Of a DNA stretch of 64,000 nucleotides, positions 14,046 through 25,500 are shown piece by piece. The position numbers and the translations under genes are program-made. Every line of letters starts with the position of its first letter. The first letter of the stretch is position 1. Source of the stretch: Pholis gunnellus (Eukaryota > Chordata > Actinopteri > Perciformes > Pholidae); assembly GCA_910591455.2 (NCBI GenBank), contig OU342819.1:16656262-16720261 (forward strand). Reading direction: 5' to 3'. Below the pieces are notes generated by a model. It saw only the letters and a program-made list of their open reading frames with translations, did no database searches and was not told the DNA's origin.

Positions 14046-16183
14046 CCGTATTGTAGTGTGGATCAAAGTGTTGGACTTCTGGCCGGCATTGCATCTTTGG
14101 ATTCATGCTGCTTGTCTGGCTAAAAAAAACATTGCAAGGATTTTGTGTTTGCCCAAAAGTTTGACATGTGTAAGGATGAAAACGCCCAAGAAACAGCAGT
14201 CAGATCGATGGAAACCAAGGACGATGCTTTCTCTTCAGAATCGGTTCATTCCGTCTTCCCAATGCCAACCAGTGTAGAATTGATTAGTTGTACATAAAGG
14301 TGGCAGCCATTCAAACGTGATTGTGTCCATCTTATAACAGGTGGACATGATTGATTGATACACATCTGATTTCTATTCTTTGGTGCAAACTACCGTCATT
14401 AAACTGACCCTTTTCATATCCTCAATAACCAACCATTAGACAAAGTGCTCCACCGCAGACCAGAGATGAGGATTAGGAGAAGGCGCTGTGTGTCCTAGGA
14501 GAGATCTTTGAAGATGTCGAGCGATCAATGCCCTTTGGGGGGACGGCGGGGGGACGACGACGATGAACGCATGAATACATTTGCTCATCAGTTTGCCTTC
14601 TAGCTCCTGTGTGTGTGTTTGAGCACTGTGTTTGAACTGCAAACGGTCTTGTTTGTGCTGCCCCCACCCCCCCCCTCCCGCTGCGAGCATCACTGAGTGG
14701 GTGTGCGGCAGTGGAATGCGGCTCCACTGGTCTCGACATGACACAGAGATTTTAACAGTGTTTATCGTTGTGGCTTCACAGAGCTGGAGTCTGTCCCAGA
14801 TGTCTGTCTCTCTCTCACTTTCTCTCACATCTTTTTTTTGTGCGGCAGTGATTGTATTCAACTGTCAATTCAGTTGGATTCAGCAAATCCAAAAAACAAC
14901 AGGCTTCTTCATTTTTTTTGAAAAAACACACAGTCAGTAAAACAATGTAACATCTCCTTCATGAATTCTAACAATGTACAAACTGTTATTGTGTTGCTGA
15001 TGTTGACCATTCCTCATGCTGTGTTGAAATTCATAACACAGCAGCACAGCAGCGGAATTAATCTGTGAGATCATGTTTATTTAAATGATTTTTACACCTG
15101 ATGTCATTTTTATGGATGGCAATGTCTCTCCACTTTGGTCAGGACTGACATTGAGCTTCCCCAAAGGATGAAACGCACAAATCTGACAAAAGATTGTACC
15201 GATGGCTCCTCGCAATTTCAATAGAGCAACATTTTGATCTAAAGGAGGTCATCATGATGCATTGTCAAGTCACCATTGCAGAACGAGCTATAGACGCAAA
15301 CATGTTCATCACCCAGATGAGGCGGGATGCGCACGATTGAGGGTGTGAACCAACCAGAGCCGAGCTGGACGACACTGTCTGGTACTAGCGCAAAGGAGAC
15401 AAAGTATGCCTCCATAGAAAGGGCAAAAACATCAAAAATAAATAAAGTAGAGGCACATATTAACCAGCAGGTTATAGCATACATCGATTTATACAAAATA
15501 CTTTTTATGCTTCATGTTCTCACTTTAAAGTTAGGTAGGTTTCAAGGAAACTGCATGTCAATTATTCATAGAAGGTACGGATTCGTCCCACATGAGCTTT
15601 TGTATTGCCACTGAGTTAACAATCTGGAATCAGCAGCAGCCTTGACGTTACAGATGGTTACCATTTCAAATCCCCAAACATCTCGTCAAATCCCCAAACT
15701 GGTGGGGAAAACTGTGTGTGAAGAAAAGCGCTCTGTGCTCCCTTAACAACCGCCGTGGAGGTGCCCTTGAGTGGGGCATTGAGCCCCCCAGCTGCCGCCG
15801 CCGCCGCCTCTGCAGTACAAGGCTGTGATTGTGTCCGTCTGAATGTGTGTGTGAATGTGCAGCAGGGAGCTGCTGTGAGAGAGCACAGAGCTCACTCGAC
15901 TCTGCCTCGCTAAATACAGGTTTAAAAAAGGTAATCTGACATCTCCGTAGTAATAAGTGTCTTAATAGTCTGCTGTTCCTCTTGTGATGTCCAAACAAGT
16001 TGTTACATTATAGTTCCCATCTCAGCCACAACTGAAAAAACACCCACTCGGTTCAAACGTTAGTCACTTTCAGCATATCTGTGCTGAAAAAAGACTGCGG
16101 AGTGGCTCTGAGATTTTTCTCTGCGGCCCTGCATGGCCGAGGATACGCAGCAGACTACCTCAGTGAAAGTGCCTGTATTTTAT

Positions 16184-16212
16184 GTTGTGTGTGTGTGTGT
16201 GTTTGTGTGTTC
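16184..16212 (+). repeat. Imperfect (GT)n microsatellite
   Basis: GT units with TT interruptions. Confidence 0.85.
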
Positions 16213-18268
16213 GTGTTTGTGCCCTGCCTGAGTAAAAATAGCTTTCAGCAAGAGCTACAAAAGCGGTGGAAGGGAGGAACGGTAAAAGATAGTCTGAGGT
16301 GGTGGGGTTGTGTGATCCGAGGAGTGTTGCATGGCACAGCAGTCAATAGTGAGAGTAAGATAATATTGGATTTCAAATATAAGCTCTAAGTTTCAGCAGC
16401 CGTTAAGCAGTTACTGCGGAGAGACTCCTGTTGTTTCTGACCAGCAATAACATAACATCTTCATTTCAACTACTATCTCAGATGCAGGTGTGTTTCCAAG
16501 ACCGTGGTAACCCCCGTTTGCATAGCACCCGTTCCATAATAACACTGCTTAAGGAGCAACAGAAGTCAGGCGTCGGTTGGCGGGTTACTGCAATTTTGCA
16601 TCTAGGAAAACTACGATCGGTCATCAATCCAATCTGACTACTAACTGTTAGCATGATGAATGTGTGGGATGAGGTAGGAGCACAGCATGCTTCTGGCTAT
16701 TTCGGAAATGTTCATGGATTTTTCTTTCTTTCATTTTTTTTTTTTTTTTGCAAAACAACCTTCTTCGGTAAAAATAAAGAATCGCTTCAGAAGGTACAAT
16801 CTACATTTTTTTCAGTTGATGTGCTCAGTTCCAGGCTGTTTTAAAGAATCCACCACAGCGAGGGCGCTAAAGGACACAGAAACAGCCTTGTCTCAATCGC
16901 TCCTCCAGCGGGCTGCGCTCGGCGCTCCAGGGTCGTTATTAATGGCTTATAGGGTGGAAATTGACACCGTGGGAAATAGCGGGATCCATCATTGTTATTT
17001 AGCCTTCATTATGAGCCGCACTGTTTTCCCTCCAGCTCGAGTTTTGGTATAACTGAAGCAGCTTCTTAAAGATAACTCCCATAGCAATTGAACATAAAGA
17101 CAAGCCGAGTTGCAAGTTGGTAAGAGAGCACGCCCTGAGGTGGAGTTTGGAGGTCTGTCTCCTCCATCATTCTGACACGCCAAGGGAGGTGGTAAAAAAT
17201 ATAGATCCTTCTCCCCTGCATCGCAAATCTGTCCTCCCGTCAGCGCAGATTGTACCAGGCTGCAGGAACATTAAAAAAAGGAGGTGGTGCTGGCAAAGAG
17301 CTCTAAACATTTCCAGATGCTGCCGACTGAACTGTGGAAACGCAAGTGGAGAGAAAAATCTGTGGTTGGCCAACCTTAAGAGGCCTAGAGGTCGATTTCA
17401 AACGTCTCCCTTGCAATAGGATTTGACTTATAGCAGGTTTTTATAGACCGACACTGGTAGTTTGTGGATTACCAACAGTTGCTGTTATGTGCTGATATTC
17501 ATTGAGATAAACCAGGCCTGTGTAACAAACCTAACTTGGTGGTTTGTTGCATAAGGTAACATGAGGCATAATAGAGGAAATCATAAAAGCAATAATCACT
17601 GTAATAAAAGCTGTGAGTGTTATCCTTGTCTGTGTAATAAAAGCCTTTAAAAGAGCAGTTAAACCATTTAAAATCATCTTAAATCTCCACTTAAACTATT
17701 TATAATAATGCTATTCATAATACTCTTTATCCATTTAGCGCTTTTCCAGAACAAAAGCTTAGTTTAGGGGCACAGAAGACCGTTTAAACAATGTCTCTAC
17801 ATGCTTCAAAGTTGTGGGTCGAAGTTTGGTGTGTTTAAAAAATGGATGTGCTTGTTTGAAGTATTCACTGTTAGTGCCAAAGTAAATAGACAGAATAGAT
17901 CAATATAGGCACCACATTGTGGTTTCACCAAATATGCCAGCGCTGCTCTACAATCATCGGCATTTAGAGAAGCTACTTGACACAGAAACATAGATTTCTC
18001 TTTCGACGCGACATCGGTGTCACGTCAGGCCACGGCCGTCCTGCCGAGCGGAGCGATTTGTCGGCCCTCTTGTCCCCCGAACGGCCCCAGAGAACGAGCC
18101 GCTCTCCGGACTATTTTTAACCATCCAGGAGAACGTGTCGGCATCCTTTTTCCCCGGCCCGCTCCCATAATTCCTCTCTGTGTCCAGACACACGTTGACA
18201 AGAAATAGGACTGCGGTGGCCCCGGTGCTTTACAACAGGCTGCTGTTTCACATGAACAACTCCACTCA

Positions 18269-18269
<1 letters not shown>

Positions 18270-18332
<63 letters not shown>

Positions 18333-18372
18333 GTCTCTCTGTCTCTCTGTCTCTCTGTCTCTCTGTCTCTCT
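18270..18372 (+). repeat. (CT)27 followed by CTGTCTCT octamers
   Basis: A pure CT run to 18323, then about six tandem CTGTCTCT units to 18372. Confidence 0.95.
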
Positions 18373-18476
18373 GTGTGTGTAAATGATGAAAGTAAAAGTA
18401 ATACAAGAAACCGACAGGGGCATCTGGCCTAATTCCAATAGAAAATGGAATTGGATTATTGCCTCCCTTCTCACAG

Positions 18477-18478
<2 letters not shown>

Positions 18479-18548
<70 letters not shown>
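18479..18548 (+). repeat. (GT)35 microsatellite
   Basis: Uninterrupted, about 500 nt upstream of ube2e2 exon 19047. Transcribed as UG. Confidence 0.97.
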
Positions 18549-18549
<1 letters not shown>

Positions 18550-18667
18550 GTTGCGTAAAATGGAGACAACAATGGAGCTCGGCGACAGCCAGCTGCCCAA
18601 CAGTGGAGCGCTGATGAACAGTTAGGAAACAGAGCCGCTTGCTGCTGCTCAACACCTTCCTGTTTGT

Positions 18668-18679
18668 TTGCGCGTGTGT

Positions 18680-18713
<34 letters not shown>

Positions 18714-18714
18714 T
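18668..18714 (+). repeat. (GT)n microsatellite, interrupted
   Basis: GT repeat with one TA interruption, between the longer (GT)35 and the ube2e2 exon. Confidence 0.9.
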
Positions 18715-19046
18715 GGTTGTTGGTGTGTGTTTCACGCTTGCCGGCACATCCCAGACGGATCAGTCCTCCACATGACATTGATCAAGCTCGTCATTTCTCC
18801 CGCCTCGCAGCCTTTGTTACATATACGCCGTGGTATTGTTGCGTAATCTTCCAATGGATAAGAACTTTAAACGGCAGCTTTGTGCGGCTGATTTAACTGC
18901 TGATAATCACACACTTTATTTATTCACTGCCGTGCTGCTGAGGAGAAAATTGAGTTACGCGATTAGAGTGGCTATTTTTCCTCTCTAAATCTCTGCTGGG
19001 AGATTAAATTTCTCCTTTTTTATTTTTATTTTTTTTTTTATTCTAG

Positions 19047-19179
19047 TGCCGGTCCCAAAGGAGACAACATCTACGAGTGGAGGTCGACCATCCTGGGCCC
19101 TCCAGGCTCCGTGTACGAGGGGGGAGTGTTTTTCCTGGACATCGCCTTCACACCAGACTACCCCTTCAAACCACCCAAG
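19047..19179 (+). CDS. ube2e2: ube2e2 exon, first half of UBC core
   Basis: The 133-nt exon follows a strong T-rich acceptor ending ttctag and precedes donor gtgagt. Its first base completes a serine codon begun in the previous exon. It then encodes 44 residues from AGPKGDNIYEW to PFKPPK and ends on a codon boundary. The paralogous ube2e1 exon differs at about six bases, one of them nonsynonymous (Val here in GSVYEGG, Ala in ube2e1). Long UG repeats lie on both sides in the intron. Confidence 0.93.
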
Positions 19180-19513
19180 GTGAGTGGTGCCCTGCAGCTA
19201 TGCCCCCCCCCCCCACCGTGCTTCTCCACCCAGAGCTTTGAACAATGTCGTCATTGTCCAGCAACAATGACTTGTTTAAGGCTCGTTCACCCACAGCGTG
19301 TTGACAAAATAACGTGACAGCTGAAGACAAATGGCAGTATAATGTTGAAGGATCAGGCAGGTGTTATTGCATATCTTTCTCATTGTCAAATGACCCTGTC
19401 GGAAACACACTGGTTCCAAAAGAAATGGAGTGAATTTCATTAACGGAAACTATGACGAAAAATACAATTTGACAACCTTTTGGCTTCCCTCCAGTGAGGC
19501 TCTGGGTTTGTGG

Positions 19514-19592
<79 letters not shown>

Positions 19593-22500
19593 GCTGATGC
19601 AAGTGTGTGTCAGTATTTACACGAGTCTGGCTGACAGCGGTTGCCACCTCCCTCGGTTTTGAGTCGTGCTTCTCTTTTTGCCCAGGGTTTTGGTTTTTGA
19701 GTCTACAAATACTCGCTACTATTTAGAGAAACATGATATAAAAAAAAATAAACAGAAAAGAGTAAACATGAAAATATTTTTGGATATCTGCCATGTTTAT
19801 CCTGTTTTAATATAGACAATTCAGTATGGAGAAGAACTTGTCTTTCTATATGCTATATATATATATATATAACATTTGTTTTGTTTAGAGAAGCCTTTTC
19901 ATACAATATATTACATATTAGAGGCTGTGGAAAGCGAGTAAGTTGACCTTAAATTAAGAATTATTTTTGTCATAGAAAAAACAACCTTGAGCTGTGTATA
20001 AAACCTTAAAAATCCCCGACATATTCCACAGTTTTGCTTTAAAAAGAAAGACGCTGTCGACTTGCGTGAATGGCTCCCCGATGCTTTCTCAATAACTAGT
20101 TGGCGTGTGTGTCTCCCATTCAGCCTATTGTGCTGCATCCACAGTGATAATTTAGGTTAATGAGGATGCTGGATGTGAGTCACTTTCTCCCTCATCCTCT
20201 CACATATTCAACCACTAAAGGGAGGTTCAAATGTGTTCATGATAACACTGACACAGTTAGGAAGTTGGGTTTATTTTGTGAAATAGAAAAAACAACAATT
20301 TAAATGCTTCAATGTTAAACAAGTACTAGTGTTCAGGCGTCTTTTTAAATGACATCCAGCCCTGATTACCACAATGCAGAGCAGAGACTTGGGAGCTCCA
20401 ATTGCACAGAGAAAAAGAAGCCTGTAGACTGAATACAATTGACTTATGGTTTGATTCACTATTTCATGTTGACAAAAAACAAAAGGAACTGTTTACAGCT
20501 TTGGGTATTTGGTTTGCAGTCTGGTGCAACACTGTTCTCCTCGTTCCCTCCTGACCAGATAAAGCTGCCTCCTTCCTGGCAGTCCGTGCTGAGGGTGGAA
20601 ACAGAGCCTCGTCTAAACTCTTGGCATCCTGCTGCCATGTTTTTCCAGTCTGGCTGTGAGCTGTGCCATCCAGCAGCTCACCGGCTCACCGCCGCCAATC
20701 CGACAGCTGCAGCTGCTCACTACACTGGCTCACTCACTAATGTTAGGATGATAAGGCCAGTTAAGGCGGACACTGATACTCTTAGATAGAGGTTGAAGGT
20801 GGCACAGGCATTGCTTCAGTCTGCTGTATTTTGTTCCGCTGCAGGACCCGGCGACGGGCCGAGCGATTAGACTCCTCTAACTAACATTATTCCCCTCTAT
20901 CAACTCTAATTTCCTCACTGCTTTGAACTAAATTCCGGTGCACGCTTTATCTTCCTCTGCATGATATCATTCTCATTTTCAAGTAGTTTAACGTGCCGTG
21001 AAGAGCCATAAAGTCAAGCTTGGACATGCCGATGATCAGCCTTTCAATACATTCCCTCCTCTAAACCCGAACCTTCGTGATGACTGCTTTGTCATAAAAC
21101 TGCCAATCAGTTCAATTGCTTTCCATTCCGCGTGCCCGACATGTCTATTTTTATTATCTCGTGCAGGCATTGTAAATGAACAGACCTGAGGTAAAGATAG
21201 ACCAACATGCTTTATCGTAGCTACGCCAAATGTGGCATTTTACATGGCCGGCAAAACCGTAAGAAATGCTCCAATATTTACTTTTAATGCGATATAATGA
21301 CATGCACTGTGAGATGACACACATTTGTAAGCTGTCAGAGATCATTTGATACCGTTTATAGCAAGGTAGCTTTCCTTTTATCATCTCTGGGTGTGTTAGA
21401 CCACTGTGAGCAATTCTGCAAATCAGCAGAATTAGTGACAATGGCAATATTCAATTTACAGGATTCATGCATCCATGTGATGAAGTACCTTGATTTTTCT
21501 GGTACTTAATTCCCAGAATTAGCTTAAAGACGGGCATCCACGCGCCTCCCTTAGTTCAGATTGTTCACTTAACACAAAATATATTGGAAACCTATTCCCA
21601 TGGCGTTTGCTTTAGGTATTTATATTGAGGTATGAAGTGTTTCATTTACTCTAGAGTGTGATCATCAGAATGAGCGCTGCTGTGATGCAGAGGTTGTGTT
21701 TAGAGGCTAAGGGATGAATCCGTAAGAGGGGAAGAAGGATTAGACCCGCTGCTTTTGTTACGCGGAGGCAGCATCATAATCTATTAGCATCAGCCATGAT
21801 GGGATTACAGGCTGTTAATGAGACCTCACAGGCTGGAAAAGGGATCTTTTTCACGGCTGCTCGGCGGCCAGCTTTAGCGTGCCGCCCGCTAAACCCGTCT
21901 CAGCGGAGGTGTATGAACAGAAGAGGGGCGACTCGGGCCTCAAACCCGCCCTCAACCAGTCACCGTCGATCCCCTCGTCCGTCTCCCGTCTGCCTTTTTC
22001 TCGCCACATCTCCGGAAAAAAAATCCTGTCATGTGATGAAAAGCGGCCCGTTTATTGCTCCGTCCATCCCGAGTCAGTAACGGCCGGCGTGGAATGTGAG
22101 GAAGAGATGGGTGCGCTCGCATGTGAGGGTTGTTTTGTTTCTCATAACGAGGAGATGTGAAGGGAGGAACCGAGCGTTAATGAGAGGATAAAAGAGGGAG
22201 CGAAGGGGGGAGGAGGAAAGGGCTGCGGTTGCAGAGCAAGCAGAGAGGGGGATGGAGCGGCGAGCGCGCCTCGACTGCCTGCTCTGGTCGGCAGCCTTCG
22301 TTCAAGGAAGCGGAGAGGTCAAAGGTCACTCCTTAATGATGTTGTGCTCCTTGTGCTGATGTCTGCAGGACTGGCTTCACTTCGCTGTTGACTAAAGCGG
22401 ATCCACGGGGACTGTGTGTCGGTATCACATTCACACTGTAGACACACACACACGTATCTCAGTCGATCTTTCCAATGAATTGACCTGAGCATTTACTGTG

Positions 22501-25500
22501 GAGCTGAGATCAGGCAGATGTTTATTAATGCATTATATTATTGGCAGACATCCATTATAGGCTTGTTTGGACTTTGGAAATCAATCAGGTTGTGTTTTAC
22601 AGCTTTGACTGTTAAAATTGTTTCTGTGCAGGCAGCCTGTGTGTTTGCAAGGTTGCGTTTTGAAACAATGAATTGATTAGTCAATAGACAGAAAATCACT
22701 CAAAGGGATCATTTGGTTTGATTTGAAGTGTATGAGGTAGTTTTCCATAGTGAGTGTATTTCCTACAGTAGATGGTGGTCTCTCACACTACGTACGTATT
22801 TTAGGCACCTTAAGAAAGGCCCACCTAAAGAAATCTATATCTGTTTAAATGTACGCTATATTTAGACTATTTTCACAGCTCTCGCTTGCCTTATCTCTGG
22901 TTCTTGTCATTTATGAAGGAAAACTTTAAAAAGTATTGTCAGCTTCCTAAATGTGCAGATTGTTTGGTTTTATATCATTGTTGTTAAATATCTTTATTTT
23001 GTGTTCAAACTTGGGCTCTGGAAAATGACTATTCATACAGTTAGTTGGCCAAACAATTGTTGCAACAATGTTGCTCTAAGTACAAAGCATACGTACATAT
23101 AGTAAGTTGGTAATCATTGCTTAAAAATGGTGTTGTCGACTGGTTTTGATCAAATTAGATTACACTGCATACTACTGCAGAGGCCGCACATCTGTATGTA
23201 TTATTTCAATAATGGAAATGTTTGTTTTCATCGGATCTTTCAAGATCTGGAAAATACTCTGTGACAGACAATCATGACTGTCACAATGTTACGTAATATT
23301 GGGCTAATTTTGCGATACGCAATCGGTATTCTTATATGAGCAATGGATCCACAGAGAATTATCACAAACTCTGCAGGTCCCCCTCAGCTCCAGGGAGCCA
23401 TTTAGTGTGTTTCAGCTCATTGTTTTGCTCTCACAGCCCTCGACTTTGATGTCTGATTCAGTCTCCACCTGGTCTCCAGCAGCAGGCAGCTGTTTTCAAG
23501 GAAAAAAGCTTTGATAAACTCAAAGTTAGCAACTAGCTGATGAACCGAGACAGTTGTTCCCCTCAGGACTTGGTGGAGACCAAAACAGAGCTGAAAGTAA
23601 AAGGTGTGGAGTCGTGTGGTTGTTTTGTAGGAGCCTGTCGTTGTTGTTTACATGTAATTAAATGAAGGTACTGGTGGTGGTGGTGGTGGTGCGTAATCGC
23701 ACTGCGATTGAGCGCAGCGCTTCTCAAATCAGAGGCTGCAGATTTATTTATTTATTTAACATCTGTCCTGATTCCTTCAGATGGCTTCAGGGATTTAGTG
23801 AACTGAAGAAGAAGCTTTTCATACATAGTCTATAAAAGGACTCTCAATCGGCCGCAAAATAAATCGTATGCATGCAACTTGAAACCACAATTATTCGTGG
23901 TTTGCTCTAACCCTCTGACTGTCCGTGTCCAGGTGACGTTCCGTACGAGGATCTACCACTGCAACATCAACAGTCAGGGGGTGATCTGTCTGGACATCCT
24001 GAAGGACAACTGGAGTCCCGCCCTCACCATCTCCAAGGTCCTCCTGTCCATCTGCTCCCTGCTCACTGACTGCAACCCGGGTGAGAGCTGCAAAACACAC
24101 ACACACACACACACACACTTCTCCTTGTCATATCTCCCTCCAAGTTTAGCAGTGGCAGGTTGAGTGACATGTCCATTCTGTGTGGATAATGTACATGGAA
24201 GTGTGTCACTTTGAGGCTTGAGTCGTACTCTTTGTAGCACAACAGCAGAGAGGACGGACAGGAAGGTGACGGAAACACGGCTGGTTTGTGTAACATTGCT
24301 GTCTTCATCTATCTGTTAAAGCTTCTGAGATTACAAATGAGGGTCTCCATGAAGTAAATGTTCTGTAATGGCTTTATTCAAATGTATAATATAAATTAAT
24401 TACAGTGATTATAAGAAGGTGTAATACCTAAATCTATGTGCATGGACCTCGTGCTTCTGGAGCCTTTAATGTGATGAACATGATGTTTTTGGTGATAAAC
24501 TTGTATAAATATAGTTGTTTTCACAGCAATGTAAATTAGGGTTTAAAAAGGGAATTATGGTCTGTTTAACATCCTAAAACTAAACAGATTTTGAGAAATT
24601 GTAAGTTATTTAATAGGCAGTGTTTGATTATGAACAAATCCATCAAGGAAAACTGTTTGTTTATGCTGTCAAGTATAGTTCTTAAAAAGAAAATTGGAAT
24701 CGCCAGGTTGAATTGGAAATGGAAAATTGCAATCGGTGCAACTCTAGTGCTGAACCCTCGTGTACATTAAGAAAGTGACAGAAGTATTTGTGTGATGAAG
24801 AAAAAAGAGACAGCTTGAGTAAGAAGTTTAAATTACTGCGCAAAGTGGTCGTGATTGACGCTTCGTCTGTCATTTGAAAGTTAACATAACCTGGCCTGAT
24901 TCTTACAAAGGAAATAGGGTTTCAGATGCTATTAGCACTTAGTTTGAAGCATACTGAGGCCCCTTTTTAAAGCAAAGTACGGCCACAGTGGGCATGAAAC
25001 TAAATAGTTTAGCCTTTTCATACTATTCGCATTCATCCTCTTACAATCCTCTGACAATGTTGTCTCATAAACAGTAAGCCTTGGTATTCATACTCCCTTC
25101 ATTGCAGTTGAATCAATATTTAACCAGGACTGGCTGACTAAACACAACCCTGTAAACAGCTGACACCATTCAAGGAGAAGACGTCAACAGTTTTAAAGCT
25201 CATTAGATCCATCGCGGTCCAGTTTACCAGCGGAGCTTTTATTTCATGGACCGGTTGAACCAGTCCTTTCCCAGTAATACGGCTCCTCAGTTGCCAATCC
25301 TGTTAGTGTCTGTTGGTATGACGGGTTAAGTTGAACAAGCGGAGGTGGTAAAAGCAGCTCTTGTAAAAAAAAAAAAATCTGTCCAATATCACAGCAATGA
25401 GGTTCAGAGTGAAAGAACGAGGAGAAATGTGCCTGAGCAAGAAAGGTGGGGTGGGGGGGGGAGTGACAGAAGAATGACAGGTTATTTCACATGTGAATAG

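Larger units (their letters stand above)
1..19046. other. Non-coding stretch, probable long ube2e2 intron or upstream flank
   Basis: I find no splice-bounded coding exon here. The first supported ube2e2 exon starts mid-codon at 19047, so at least the exons for the N-terminus and for the short helix-1 segment must lie upstream, and I do not see them in this stretch. Mammalian UBE2E2 has very large introns, so one long intron is the simplest reading (inference). Contents that I could identify are listed separately: microsatellites, a SINE, DNA-transposon-like elements, palindromic minisatellite units and one copy of an inverted non-coding duplication. The open reading frames here are short, lack homology I recognise, or translate simple repeats. 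Confidence 0.6.
19180..23932 (+). other. ube2e2 intron
   Basis: It contains the (GT)n at 19515-19589, the inverted duplicate copy near 20060-20246, a GC-rich block at about 21850-22330 and a short (GGT)n at 23672-23690. No exon is seen. Confidence 0.8.

Noticed and set aside
14436..14861. 141-aa minus-strand ORF
   Set aside because: It contains repeat-derived segments (QTHTQE, polyproline) and has no recognisable domain.
18025..18778. Long minus-strand ORFs of His-Thr and Arg-Glu repeats (up to 191 aa)
   Set aside because: They are translations of the (GT)n and (CT)n microsatellites and contain no conserved domain.
21879..22160. 93-aa plus-strand ORF in the GC-rich intronic block
   Set aside because: The composition explains its openness; no domain or family similarity is seen.
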